Source of the DNA: Haberlea rhodopensis
Taxonomy: Eukaryota; Streptophyta; Magnoliopsida; Lamiales; Gesneriaceae
Direction: 5' to 3'
Length of the DNA stretch: 64,000 nt
Assembly (NCBI GenBank): GCA_907163345.1
Contig: CAJQUN010000022.1
Span: forward strand, 4,464,001-4,528,000
The translations under genes were made by a program, and so were the position numbers. Under the pieces are notes generated by a model. The model had not been told where the DNA came from and ran no database searches. It was given only the letters and a program-made list of their open reading frames with translations. Positions 11,914 to 25,000 of the stretch are shown piece after piece (positions within the stretch are counted from its first letter, which is position 1; every line of letters begins with the position of its first letter).

Positions 11914-12745
11914 CATTCGTTGCTTGTTGTTTGTTCAAGATTCTTAGGTTCCAGGTTTTGTTTTCCTACATTTTTTTCTCTATGTTTTCTTTTCTCCAAG
12001 TGCATAGGCAAGTGTGGTACTATATACTGCTAACACCCTTTATCTTCTTCTTTTGCTATCTGTTCAAACAGATTAAAGTTATAGTGTGAAACTTGGAAAT
12101 ATGCTGAGTACTTTTTGATCTCAAGTTTTCTTCTCTACAAGGCTAATGGTCAACCAATTAGTCGAGTGGTTCCTTAAGATTTAAGCTATAGATTCGAGCC
12201 GCGTAAACAAGTGAGTGTATTGTATGAAAACATCGACGGCGAGCCTATTTGATTCATCTCATAACTTATTTAAAATATCATATAAGGATCACTTAAACGC
12301 CACAATGGGCTTTCCTCATCTCTCGAGCTCATGTTTAGATCAATCAATGCAACAATTGATGCGACAGACTACAAGACTTAATTTAGATCATATTTTTTTT
12401 GTCGGTCAGGCTGATTCTTAGGAATCCAAACGACTATGGAGGTTCATTAAATTTGTCTTGTAAATTAAATTTTCCATGTGATTTTTTCTTTGATATCATC
12501 CCTGTTGGCGTACACTTTGATTAGCTGACCTCTGGATAAATATTAATGATGGACGATGACTATTGTTTAATTAAATTAAGGAGATGATCTTTGTTGGGTA
12601 ATCAGAAGCTGTTTTTTTGTAATGTTTCGAGGTTTTCTATTGGATGATTATGAGAAAAAAATTTATATAACGGACAAAACATAAACAGTATCTGTATTTT
12701 CTAATATTGAGTTTTGGAACTTAGCAATAAGATGTTTTCAATTTA
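11914..12745 (+). other. 3' flank of the acidic-protein gene
   Basis: T-rich sequence after the stop codon, probably the 3' UTR for the first few hundred bases. No canonical AATAAA signal stands out. Around 12140-12210, AGTCGAGTGGTTCC followed by GATTCGAGCC resembles degenerate tRNA-like A and B boxes, possibly an old SINE relic. Nothing else is recognisable. Confidence 0.4.
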
Positions 12746-13498
12746 GGTACCGTTTGAAGTTATGGATATGATAAGTAATGTAATGATTAGTTGTGAAATG
12801 ATTGTAAAAATAGTATGTGATAAATTATATAATGTTTGATTGGAGGATAAGATTGTTGATAAGAATTATTATTTGATAAAATGACAAAAATACCCTCATT
12901 ATTATAATAATAAAATATAACATTAATTATAATATATATATATATACGTATGTATGTATAATAATAATAATAATAATAATAGTATATATAATATGTAATA
13001 ATATATTATTATTACATTATAATATAATAATAAAATATAATATTAATTATAATATATATATATATTATATACTTACGTACTGTATGTATATGTATACTCT
13101 ACTAGTATAATATATGTTAATATATATTATTATTACATTATAATATAATCCTCAACTTCTATAAGAATCCTATCTTATAATAATATAATCAGTCCTATAT
13201 ATAAATTATTATATATTATTATTATTATTATATATATATATTAACACACGTGCGTGCAGTGTATATATATATATAATAGTTATAATAATATAATAATATA
13301 ATATCTAATTATTTTTTGTGGAATTTCAATTTGATATAGTGAAACAGCGGGAAAGGGTATTTATGTCTTTTGGTTATAAAGTGGGATTATAGTGTGATAA
13401 ATATTGTGGGATAATTTTGTGTTAAAAAATATTAAAAAAACATGGGATATGAAAAGTAATACAAAATAACTAATGTTATCACGGACTCAAACGGAGCC
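12746..13498. mobile_element. Tourist-like (PIF/Harbinger) MITE, 753 bp
   Basis: Ends GGTACCGTTTGA and TCAAACGGAGCC form imperfect 12-bp terminal inverted repeats, flanked on both sides by TTA (12743-12745 and 13499-13501), the usual PIF/Harbinger target duplication. The middle is extremely AT-rich, with (TA)n and (TAA)n runs at 12920-13310. There is no coding capacity. A diverged relative lies at about 39095-39300. Confidence 0.75.
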
Positions 13499-13605
13499 TT
13501 AGAGTAGCGTTTGATCATATATTATCTGGTGATCAAAACAAGGGACACTTCCCCAAAAATCCACAAAGCTAATTTACTTTTAAAGTTAAGTCCCTAATAA
13601 AAAAA

Positions 13606-15008
13606 TGTTAGGATCGATTCTTGGGTGGGTAGCCAATTCACATCTGATTTCAACCAACTTGAGCTTCAATATCTCGTGTTCTCGAAATAATTGCACCGAG
13701 AAATTGTATCGAGTTCGGTTACAAACCGAGCGGAAGGCACTTGACATAATCCGTTCTATAATCGATTAACCATTTGAGAACCATTTTATAGATATGCAAG
13801 TAAAATAAGTAAAAAACAGTTTGGTTGAAGCATTTTATCAAACACTTAGTGAGCTACACATTGAAACACAAGCACATAAGATGCTACCAAAACAGTAAGG
13901 TAAATAAATACACAAGTATTTGTTTCTGAAAGTTCGTAGGGGTTTTGCTCTTCTATCAGCAGATATGCTCTTCTTCCTCCCCCATTTGAATATCAAGTGG
14001 GTTTGCTTTGGAACGTTTGGATTGATCTTCAATCAGCTATTTTTGAGTTTTCAAGACTTGTATATATAGCCCCTAAATAATGATATATACGCTAGATACA
14101 AAAAAATAGCCATTGGGAGAGTTTTGGTAAGTTTCCTGAGCGTGCAACCGTCATATTCTGCTTCTGGGCTATTTTTGGAAGTCTGCTGATTTGTTCCAGT
14201 AGAGTAGGTCTACTTGTAAGTCTACTGGTTGTGTCAGCTCTATTGCTCCAAGTTGAGAAGTCTGCTGCCAACATTGTTGTCCAAAATCAGCTGATTTGTT
14301 CTCTTGGCTATGGCTCTTGATTCGTTGATTTTCAAGCAAAGTGATCACTATGAAAGTTGTAACCCATTCTCTTAACTCTCCATAGAATCAAAAATTGCTC
14401 GATTGAGTTTTATGAGAGAGTTATGCTCGAACTACGAGGCAATGCTCCTGCTATAAGTCTATTGATTTCGTATGCACAATACGAGACTTGAAGAAGCTTT
14501 TTGACCATCTTAACGTACGATTCAACCTTTGACCTCTGAAGATGATTTTTAGATCTTCATCTTATTCTAATACATACTGAATTGTTCCGTTTCGATAAGC
14601 AATTTGAGAGTTATGGCTAATATATCACAGCTGCTAGAATCTGTCCGGTGATGTTTCAGCTTTGCACTAGCAGACTCTTGCTGACATGTTTTTTGTCATG
14701 TAGACTCGAATCAGGTCTACTGGTCTGATATACAACTTGTAGAGAATTGAGTTGGCTATCCAACACCTTTGGAAGCACTTCGTTTCAATGTCCGATCTGT
14801 GAGATATGATCAATTTAGTCAGCAGCGTTCATGGTCTGCTGGATGTTGAATTCTCATTTCAGCATAGTAGCTTCAAGTCATTTCTCAACAATTCATCAAG
14901 CTCTAAAATATCATATATGAACTGCACAACTAATTAAATATGTTAGTAACACATAACAAGTTTTATTAACATCAAAATTAAGATTATTTGGGTTTTCAAA
15001 ACCCAGCA
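13606..15008 (-). repeat. Copia-type LTR (about 1.4 kb), 3' LTR of a minus-strand element
   Basis: The plus strand runs from TGTTAGGATCG to GTTTTCAAAACCCAGCA. On the minus strand this starts TGCTGGGTTTTG, preceded by AAAAAATGGAGAT, a typical polypurine tract of SIRE-like copia elements. The sequence TAACAAGTTTTATTAACATC near its right end recurs in the LTR-like stretch at 39960-41584. No pol remains to the right, so the element is truncated or decayed. Confidence 0.6.
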
Positions 15009-15779
15009 ATCTCCATTTTTTGATGATCACAAAACTTGAATAAAAATATGAACATTAAAGCACAATGTTACATTTTCCCCTTTTTGTGTAAATCAAAAAT
15101 GAAGACAAGTAAAAGCTTCTCCCCTCAATGATTGAATTAATCTCCCCCTTAATTTTAAAAGATTTGAAAATTTGAGCAAGTGAGGGGCAAATGGGGTATG
15201 CTAAAAAATTTAAACAAAATGCAAAGCACAATTAAAATTTTGAACAAAAATAGTCTCTTTTGGTCATGAGTGCAGCATACGTGACAACATGTTTGAATTT
15301 CTTGACAAAACTCAACAATGTCCATTTCAAATCTTTTAAAATTAAGGGGGTGATTTAATGACCTGGAAAATGAGCCGGTTGGTGTATTTACTTTTCATGA
15401 AAAAAGAATTTATCTTTGTGTTGAGTCTTAATCGTTGTTGACTGCAATTGACTTGTTAATCCTAGTTAGTTTTGTGACAAGTTATTGACTTTTGATGTGA
15501 ATTTTTTCTTATATGAATGAGATTCTTTACTTTGTTGATTATAGCTTTCAATGATTTTGAAAGTGTTTTTCAAAAATTATACCAGTTTATACTACGTTTT
15601 TCGTTCATTGTGGCATTGGGATTATCATGTGTTTTTTTGTTGTTGTTGAAAACCCTCTTTATGCATAGTTATTTTTATTGATCAAGGAATATAAATTTCT
15701 TAGATCACACTCTTTTGAGAAATAGCTAGCTGAGGCGATCTTTTTGGCAGTGTGAATATCATATATGGTCAATCTCTTT
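15009..15779. other. Decayed retroelement internal sequence with an inverted repeat
   Basis: No coding frame. CCCCCTTAATTTTAAAAG at about 15144 and its complement at about 15333 form arms of some 30 bp separated by about 155 bp. The rest is T-rich and unassigned. Confidence 0.5.
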
Positions 15780-16532
15780 CAGTGTTTTCAAAATCGGACG
15801 GCCGGTCAGAAACCGGTGCCTTTATTGGTTACAGGTTCGATCGGTTCGACCGGTTGAACCATTGAATCAACCGGTGATGACGTCAGCATTATATAATATC
15901 TATTTTAAGTTTTGTAAAATATATATACCATGTATTTGCTATAGTTTCAAGTTATTCACAATAAAAAAAATATCATTACACCAACATAACATGTCAAACT
16001 TCAAACCAACATAACATGTCAAACTTAAAAAATCAGATAAAATCAAATGTCCAACATAAACAAATAATAATAAAGCATCTCAAAAAACAACAAATATTGC
16101 CCAAAAAGAACAATATCCCAAAATTATAAGAAAATATTTAAAATATTATGAAATTATTCACATATATTATAATTTACGAGAAACTAAACATGTTTATATA
16201 CAATATACAAGACACGTTTATTGAATTATATAGAATTTTTGATAAAAACATATATAAAATATTATTTTGTAATCATTTCAATAACTATAAATTATATATA
16301 ATATATTTTGTTCTAAATATTTGATTTATAACTTAAAAAAAATAAATTTTAAAAAATGAAGGAACCTACTGGTTTAACCAGTCAATCGGTTCACTGGTTG
16401 AACCGATTTTTTACCCGTTTAATCCAGTTCTCACTGGTTTTTTAGTAGGGTGGTTTTGAAGGGTCAACCGAACCGAACCAAGCACCGGTTACAGGTTGAA
16501 CGGGCCGATTTGGACCGATTTTCAAAACACCG
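15780..16532. mobile_element. Non-autonomous hAT element (MITE), 753 bp
   Basis: Terminal inverted repeats CAGTGTTTTCAAAATCGG and CCGATTTTCAAAACACCG. The flanking 8-bp duplication is ATCTCTTT (15772-15779) and ATATCTTT (16533-16540), one mismatch. Both ends are crowded with AACCGGTT-type motifs; the core is AT-rich and non-coding. Confidence 0.85.
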
Positions 16533-16772
16533 ATATCTTTTTGTAGGTGTTACTTCTTGGCTAATCATAGATGTTTTTTTTATTTTTGCTATACTATATT
16601 ATGATAATTATTGTAATGATATTTTAGCTGATTTTTTGGTATTTGGTTGCTTTTTTCTGTTTGATTACAATTGGTTGATTTTTTTATATCTGCTTGAATT
16701 ATGAGAAAATTAACTTATCCAGTGTTCTCAAGAGATGAGCTGAGGGTTCTTCTCCAGAAGTGTTCATGTAAT

Positions 16773-17402
16773 GTAGTACCATAAATTAGATTATATGGTA
16801 CCACAAATTACCTTATATAGTACCACAAATTACCCTTATATAGTACCATAAATTACCTTAGTAGTATCACAGTGTATATAGTACCACAAATTATGTTATA
16901 TTGTTCCACAAATTAGCTTATATAGTATCACAAATTATGTTATTTAGTACAATAAATTAGCTTATATAGTACCACAAATTATGTTATTTAGTACCACAAA
17001 TCAGTTTATATAGTATCACAAATTAGTATATAGTACCACAAATTATGTTATATAGTACCTCAAATTAGCTTATATATAATTTCCTTTGAGTGATTTAAAA
17101 TTATGTTATATAGTACCACAAATTAGCTTATATACTACCACAAATTATTTTATATAGTACCACATCTTATCTTACGTAGTACCACATATTAATGGTACTA
17201 TATATATTAATTTGTGGTACTAGATAAACTAATTATGGTACTACATATATTGATTTGTGATACTAGATAACCAAATAACCAAATTTATGGCACAATATTA
17301 TATAATTATGGTACTATGCATATACATTTGTGGTACTAGATAAACTAATTTGTAGTACTATATATATTGATTTGTGGTACTTTGTAAACTACTTTGTGGC
17401 AC
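16773..17402. repeat. Foldback array of about 22-bp units that switches strand at about 17190
   Basis: From 16773 to about 17188, variants of GTACCACAAATTA recur about 18 times. After a palindromic junction near 17179-17198 (GTACCACATATTAATGGTAC), the same unit continues in reverse complement (TAATTTGTGGTAC) about nine to ten times to 17402. The single strand could fold into one long imperfect hairpin. No coding frame. Confidence 0.9.
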
Positions 17403-17412
17403 AAAACAACTC

Positions 17413-17586
17413 GCATCTAAGCTTACTTAGTATCACATTATCATACATTTAATATATGGTAACGATATATCAAATAGATTTATATATACATGTCATTATG
17501 ATATATAACATGTGAAATAAATACTTCATATCTAAGCTTACTTAATACCACATTGTCATACATTTAATATATGATAATGATATATC
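17413..17586. repeat. Direct repeat of about 60 bp, 114 bp apart
   Basis: ATCTAAGCTTACTTAxxACC and the following ATACATTTAATATATGxTAA occur at about 17415 and again at about 17529. The pair borders the foldback array on its right. Confidence 0.75.
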
Positions 17587-17621
17587 TAACTTGATATATT
17601 TGGAAATAAATGTATATATAG

Positions 17622-18700
17622 TGTTAGTTTCGGATTTTAAAGATGACAAAACAAATCAGAACGGATCGATAGAAATCAGACTGACCAGATCAATTGCTCA
17701 AAACAGATCAAGCTGATATGGTATATCGCAAAATCAGAACGAATCGATAAACATCAGCCTGACCAGATCGAAGCTTCAGAACAGCTCAACTATTATCAGA
17801 TCAGAGCAGACAAGGTTGTATAAGCTTCGCTCTTTAGTCCAAATCATTAACGGCTATTTATTGAAGCATTTAATATTGCAATTAATGCTGAAAAAGACCA
17901 AGGACTGAAGATTACCATAAAAGGTAAGAAGACAAAGAAGAGCTCATCTGACAGTCGCCGAAAGCATGAACCAGAATGGCAAGTGCCCAAAAGAATAAGA
18001 CTGTAGCTTACTCAGAGTTTGAGCAGAGTCAAAAGTTGCACATAAAGGGAAATAATATCGTTGGTACATGCAACTATATAAGGATGCAACAAAAGAGCTC
18101 AAGAGTGAGTCTGAAAAATAAAAAAATGCAAAAGAAAGCAAAACAGCACAAGCTTACAAGCTCAGACATTCTCGAGCCGAAAATCTTCACAAGCACAATC
18201 ATATTGTAATATTTGATCATCTTAGGATCATTGTGTGCATAGATTAAAGTCTATCTTTTGTATTCTGTGCTAAGATAGAGAAGTGAGAATCAATTGTAAC
18301 TGTCAGCCAGAGTGTGTCTGAACAGATCGAGAGAGTCTGGTAGTGAGGTAAATCCAGCTGAATCGGGTTTGTACAACAGGATTGTATAAATCAAAGTCTT
18401 CTAGTGGAATCCTTCCTTAATTGGAAGAAGGGAGACGTAGAAGGATTATACCACCTTCGAACTTCCAGAAACATATTCTGTCTTTTATCATTATGCACTT
18501 GTTATACTATTCAAGCCATCGAGCCGTTCTTACTAATCTAAGAACAGACCGTTCCACACTAAAATACTCAGTGGTCTGTTCTGCAGAAACGTTGATTAAG
18601 AAACAGATTTCTTTCACTAACCCGAGAGAAATCACAAAGGATTATTTTTAATAGGAGTGTTCATTCACCCCCCTCTAAACACTCCGAACTGATCCTAACA
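17622..18700 (+). repeat. 5' LTR of a copia element (1079 bp)
   Basis: Starts TGTTAGTTTCGG and ends GATCCTAACA, so TGTTAG and CTAACA are inverted ends. It is followed after two bases by a tRNA-iMet primer site. No second LTR copy occurs in the window. Confidence 0.85.
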
Positions 18701-18702
18701 AG

Positions 18703-18714
18703 TGGTATCAGAGC
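18703..18714 (+). promoter_or_regulatory. Primer binding site of the copia element
   Basis: TGGTATCAGAGC, complementary to the 3' end of initiator tRNA-Met, two bases after the LTR. It orients the element to the plus strand. Confidence 0.9.
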
Positions 18715-18749
18715 ATGTCGTCTTAATCATCACAAAGACACTTGAGCTG

Positions 18750-20590
18750 ATGGCATCATTTAACAAGATCCCTATGTTCTCAAAAGAAGACTATGATGAT
18801 CGGAGAATCAGAATGCAAGCTCATCTGGCAGCACAGGATGACGATATGTGGTTCGTCATCACTGATGGACCAATGAAAATTCTGAAAGTCAATACAGCAA
18901 CCTCCATTACTGGTGGTGAACCCCAAATGGTCGAGAAGGACAGATCCCTCTGGACGAATGAAGAAAGAAAGAAAGCAAATCTAGACAACGTTGCCAAAGA
19001 CATCTTGTTCAAGACGTTGCACAAAAATATGTTCAGTAAAATCAAAATGTTCTCTACTGCTAAAGAAATTTGGGAGAAGATAACACAGCTATGCGAAGGG
19101 AACAACCAGACTAAGGAAAACAAACTGACTGTTGCACTTCAAAGATTTGAGAGCATAAAAATGAAGATTGGAGAAACTCTAAACGAGTTTGATGAAAGAG
19201 TTACTGGTATTATAAATGAACTAAATGGTCTGGGCAAGGAATACTCTAACAGAGAGATTGCTCTGAAAGTAATGAGAGCTCTGCCAAAAGAATGGGATGT
19301 AAAGACCATTGCAATGAGGGAGTCTAAAGATCTGAACAAAGTTGAACTTCATGATCTGTTCGCAGATCTTAAGGCATATGAGTTCGAACTGATCACCAGA
19401 GGTGAAGCAGAGCCATTCATCTCTCAACCAAACAAAGCACTGGCAGCCATTCCAGACCAGACCACCCCCACAACAGATCGATCTATCGAACATATAAGTA
19501 ATGATGCTATGTCACTTTTATCAAGAAATTTGGTAAATTCATGTCTAAGAATAAAAGGAATTTTAAACCTTCTCATCACTATAAATCGAGAAAAGACGAT
19601 GCTGTTAATAATCAGGCTTGCTACAATTGTGGTAAGACCGGACACTTTATTGCAGATTGCACCAGACCGAAGAAAGAAGAACGAAAAGAAAAGCATCGTG
19701 ATGACAAGAAAAAGAAGCACTACAAAGATCGTAAAAATCATCATGGGAAGTCCCAAAAGGACCTAGTAGCAGAGGAAGGAAACAACAAGTGGGCTCAGAC
19801 TGACTCAGATTCAGAAAGCTCCGAATATTCATCCAGCGAAAGCGAAGAAGATATTCAATATCTAATGGCAGACGAAGAAATGAGTCAAACAGACGAGGTA
19901 TTCGATCTTGACTCAAATGAATTCACACGTGAAGAGCTTATGTCCGGACTACAATACATGGCTAATGATTATAGAATTTTAGCTGAATCATTTGAGAAAA
20001 CTAAAGCTAAAGCCAATGATCAAATAGATGAGCACATCAAACCAAGCTGCTCTGAGCTAGGTAAGTGCAATAATCTACAAATCGAGCTGAATAAGCTGAA
20101 AATCTCTTATGATCAGCTTCATGAAGAAAATAAGAGAATTAGCACACAAAATGCTAAGCTTTCTCATATTTTCAAAACATGGACAAAATCAAGAGCATCA
20201 CTGGAAGAATTGCAAGAGGTACAAAGAAATATCGGTGATGTCACCGGCATAGGCTTTGATATCAAAGACTGTACCAAATATGAATCTGAACTGTTGCTGG
20301 TAAAGAACAAAATCAAACAAATGACATTTGTTAGATACAGCACAGTATATGAACTGAAGCACCTACAATTCAAACGGAAGTCTCCTTCGGGGATCAAGGT
20401 TTGAGAAGAGGAATTGGGTACGTTAACCAAGCCAAAGAAAAGGCACCAGCAAGCTTTGTGTCTTTCAGACCAAATCTAAATGTGCAAGATCTAAGGCAAG
20501 GAAGGCCATCCAATTACTACAACTCAAAACCAGTTCAACGAAGATATAGATTACCTCATAAGAATCAAAGGTTTCCACACAAGTTTTGTT
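18750..20590 (+). pseudogene. Copia gag polyprotein, frameshifted; pol missing
   Basis: The frame starts ATG at 18750 (MASFNKIPMFSKEDYDD), just after the primer site. It has the UBN2-type gag layout of copia elements (conserved MQAHLAAQDDDMWFVITDGP, then LWTNEERKKANLDNVAKD). Near 19515-19525 the frame must shift by one base, apparently through a lost T in a short T run. It then continues as MSKNKRNFKP from 19541 with a CX2CX4HX4C zinc knuckle (CYNCGKTGHFIADC, about 19619-19660), an acidic serine tract and a likely coiled-coil region, to a stop at 20404. Related sequence in another frame runs to about 20590. Protease, integrase and reverse transcriptase are absent, so the element is truncated. 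The long gag suggests the SIRE/Maximus group (inference). Confidence 0.85.
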
Positions 20591-21612
20591 GATCATCAAA
20601 ACTCAAAAATAAACTGGAGATAAATTAACGCATTAAACACAACCATGCGTTTAAGGCTCAACACCCTGTCTCAGCGATCGATCGGCACGATGCTAGCAAT
20701 CAATCGCTAGATAGCAGAAATCCCAAACAATGGCGATTTCATGTCTACCTTCTTGGTCCTTCTCATACACCTCAAGTTCTATCATCCAAACTTGGTACAT
20801 GCAAACTCTAATATCATATCAACATGTTTCCATCATATTATACCTCAAGTGATTACATTAAAACTCATATCAATTCATATAAAAGTAGTAACTTCACATG
20901 CTTCAAGTTTTCATAAACTAAGCACATATACACCAACTAGGATCACAAACCATTGAAGTTCTACTTTCCTTACCACGTTAATTACTTTCTTGTTGTTCTT
21001 TGCAAGCTCAACTCCAAGACCAACTCCAAGGTGTGTAGAGAGAAAATGTAGAGATTTACTAGGTGAGTTATGGTGAAGTATGTTTCTCAAAATCTGATTT
21101 GTGGTTAATATAGTAGCCTTCAACTCACAATCAAATGTACATGAAATTATTCTTTCAAATTCAAATGCATGACAATGCATGTAGAGTTATTGTCCAACTA
21201 CATATAACTCATGTCCTTCCTACATAACATAATTGTCTTGCTACATGCTCAACAAACCATGTACATAAATTCCTTGTTTCCATTCTTGTTTCCAACTATG
21301 TTACTTGCTGGCACTTTATTCATTTCATCATATATCAATTACTCACACTTGGTTCCACCTAAACTGAGTCAATATCATGACATAATAATCATAGCAAACA
21401 TGTAAGATTCATATCGAGGCATTACAATTCTGCCATCTAGGCGCTCCTATTTCATGCCATTGCATAATATCATTTATTTATCACACATGAACATAGTTAT
21501 GTTTCATTCATTGCAACATAGTTTAACCCGAACCCGAGTCCACATCATACCGAAGTTATCTCATTATTACCCAATAACCAAATAACACATGGATGATTAA
21601 TGTCTAGGCATT
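20591..21612. repeat. Unassigned LTR-like relic between two retroelement pieces
   Basis: No coding frame. The motif GGCATTACA ends two short segments (21418-21426 and 21607-21615), as at the end of the solo LTR at 30253. This suggests pieces of a gypsy LTR in minus orientation. TCAGCGATCGATCGG near 20671 resembles palindromes in the MITE at 33.7 kb. Boundaries not resolved. Confidence 0.4.
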
Positions 21613-22092
21613 ACATTTTGTGTGGTCTGAGGCTTGTGAACAAAGTTTTCAGGAACTGAAACATCGATTGACATTTGCTCCGGTGTTAACAATTCCATCA
21701 AAAGGAGGAAGGTTTACCTTATATACTGATGCTTCATTACAAGGACTGGGTTGTGTATTGATGCAGTATAAACATGTTGTAGCGTATGGATCAAAACATT
21801 TGAAACCACACGAGATGAGATATCCAGTGCATGATCTCGAGTTGGCTGCCATAATGTATGCATTAAAGATTTGACGACATTATTTATATGGTACATCTTT
21901 TACCATTAGACCCCAAGAGTTTGAAGTTTCTGTTCACTCAAGCTTAACGGAATATGAGGCAGAGGAGGTGGATGGATCTTTTGAAAGATTGTGATTGTGA
22001 GATTGAATACCATCCAAGTTGAGCTAATTTGACAGCTGATGCTTTGAGTCGCAAAGTTAGATGTTCTCTTGATGATGTGAATCAGTTATCAG
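21613..22092 (+). pseudogene. Gypsy pol relic: RNase H region, 5' of the hAT insertion
   Basis: The frame at 21620-21874 reads FTLYTDASLQGLGCVLMQ and HEMRYPVHDLELAAIMYALKI, the RNase H domain that follows reverse transcriptase in Ty3/gypsy elements. A stop replaces the tryptophan expected in KIWRHYLYG. Beyond it the match continues with frameshifts to TADALSRKV at 22029-22058. The relic is cut at 22092 by the hAT element and resumes at 25228. Confidence 0.85.
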
Positions 22093-25000
22093 TAGGGCTG
22101 CTTACCGGTTGGAACCGGTCCGGTCCGGCCCGGAACCGGCCGGTTCCGGCCCCGTTATGGGCGGAACCGGTCCGGTCCGGTAAGGAACCGGATCGAACCG
22201 GTTCCGGTTCCAACCGGTTCCGGTTTGATTCGGAGGTTTATCGGATTTTCGCTTTTTTTTTTTTTTTTGTAATTAGGCGTAACTACGCCCCATTCAGGCG
22301 TAGCTACGCCTAAGCTACGGCTTTTTTTTTTTAAGAGGCGTAACTACGCCTCCAAAGTGGCGTAGTTACGCCTCATTTTAAAAAAAAAAAAAAAATCTAA
22401 ATAAAGTGGTAATTTTTAAAGGGATTAGAAATTTAACAATTTTTATGGGTTATTTAAACATGTCTATGTGTTTAAATACTTCTAGCATACAAATAATTGT
22501 AAAGACATGACAATTGAAAATCTAAATAAAAAAATATTACAATTTAGTAATTAGTAGTCTTCATAATTGATAAGTATTGTTTTGGCTATCTCTTCTTCTT
22601 GCTCGTCATAATGATTTACGAATTCGTCAACCGTCCCATCTCTTCTATTTTTGCATTCTGCTTCAAACCAATCTTTAAGTAACGTGAGCATGCATAACGA
22701 ATCAACTGATAGACTACTTCTGTAGTCTCCAATAATACGGCCGCATGTTGAGAATGCCGATTCAGAAGCGACGCTTGAAGCTTGTACATCATACACGTCT
22801 CTAGCCATTTTGGCTAAGATAGGGAATTGTGCTGCATTGGACTTCCACCATTGTAAGACGTCGAAGTTGTCTTCGGTTAGAAATTGATAATTCAGATAAA
22901 TTTGCAACTCAGTCGACGTGCTAGTAGAATGTCCTTTTCCCTTAAGTTTTTTCCTGCCCAGCAATCTAAGCAAATTGATGCCCCCACCTTTAGATTGAGC
23001 TTGGGGTTGTTCTTCAACATGCCTTTGTTGCGATGATTCACTTGCCTGTTGATTATAATACAATTGAAACATATTTTGGAGAGATTGCATTGTAGACGTC
23101 TTTTGATCGTCAACAACCTTCCCCAAAAATTTAGCATAATATTCAAAAAATATCTCAAATGAAGATAAACATTGACTAGGATCTAGCAATGTTGCGATGC
23201 AGTGCACGGGTGGGATTTGTTCCCAATACTTTATAAATTTAGTTTCCATTGCATTAACAAAAGCATGCAAGTCATAGTCATCTCTAAATTCTATAAATTT
23301 ATCAAACATGTTAAATACTAAAGGAAGAAAATAAACGGAAGTTGGATAAGTAACACCAGAGAAACGTTCCGTCGCTTCTTTGAAAGTACCTAACAATGCT
23401 ACACAATTTTCAACAAATTCCCAATCCTCATCAGTCAAATAAATACTTTCATCGCTATCAGGCATTTGATATGAATTATAAAATGGAGTTAAAATATCTT
23501 TGTAAGGTAACATAGCATTCAACAAATTGTACAACGAATTCCACCTAGTTTCTATTGGTGATGGAAAAAGAAGATGATTTAAACCATTAGATAAACATAA
23601 TTGTTTCCAATCACGCTTAACACGGCTCGTGCGTAACCATTTAGCGCAGTATTTCATTTTGTCAATACATGCTGAGTGATTGTCCTCATAACCAACTTTA
23701 ACAGCCAAATTAATCACATGACATGCACATCTAACATGAAAAAAAATACCATCAAGCATTGGTTTAAGATAGGTCTTTAAATCACGCATCGCAGCATTGT
23801 TATTCGCAGCATTGTCTAATGTGATTGAAAATACCTTATCCTGAATTCCATAATGTCTACAAGTGTTGAATACATATTTAGCAATTACATAACCAGTATG
23901 TGCACAATCTAACTCATCTAAAGACAAAATCCTTTTTTGCATACACCAATTATCATCAATCCAATGACAAGTGACAACAAGATATGAATCAGAATTTACA
24001 TATGTCCAAATATCAGTTGTTAAACTAACCCTACAAGGCAAACTAGAAAGATGTTGAAACAATGTATTTCTATATTCAACAAATACGTCCATACAATTTT
24101 TTTTAGTGTGTGCCTGGATATATGTTTAAACATGGGTTGTATAGACGAAGCAAATTCAATAAAACCAGCACGCTCGGCTTGTATAAAAGGTAGTTCACAT
24201 CTGATCACATATCTAACAAGTGACCTACGATTAATTTCAGCAGTTAAAATAAAATTCGTGCCAGTAAGAACATTAATTTGTGCTTGTGTTGCTTCTCGAC
24301 TTAATGGTTGTAATGTTGTCTCATCAAAATTATATTTTTTTACTAAGTGTTTTTTAAATGTTCCGGTGCCTCCACTGGAACCACCGGCTTTATATGAATA
24401 CTGGATCTTACATAATTTACATATTGCAACAGATTCATTAGTACCTTCTTTTTGACCGAGTTCAAAGTGATCCCATATCTTACTTCTTTTGGCACAAGTA
24501 TGTAGTCTACTTGCTGCTGTAGTGGCTCCGGATGACTCCACATGTTGTCTTTCTTGGGCTTGGGCAGCAACAGGTTCGGCAGGTTGTTGGGGTTGTTGTG
24601 GTTCGACATTCATAGAAGAACCACCAACATCGAGGTCAGCAAAAAAATCATAACTTTCATTTAACTTAGGAATTGGCATAGGCAAATTCATTGCAGAAGA
24701 TGAACTCAGTGATAGACGACCCGGAACGAGACCCCGACTACGACCCCGGCTACGACCAGCACCACTGCTAGATGAAGATGCCATTATGATATAAGACTAT
24801 AAGTAAATTGTAAATAGCACAATTGAGAGAAAAATATGAGAGTGAAGTAATTTTCGTTACAAGAATTGTTATGAAACAATACACAACACAACATCCCCTA
24901 TTTATAGTTTTTTTTTATTATTAAAATTTTTTTAAAAAAAATAAAATAAAAGTTAACGTTGAAGGCAACGTTAACAAATGTTAACGTTGCCTTCAACAAT

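Noticed and set aside
12900..13310. (TA)n-rich tract as a replication origin or matrix attachment site
   Set aside because: It is the AT-rich core of a MITE; composition alone is not evidence for such a role.
18703..18714. tRNA-Met-like sequence, also at 4701-4712
   Set aside because: Only 12 bases beside LTR ends; these are primer binding sites, not tRNA genes.
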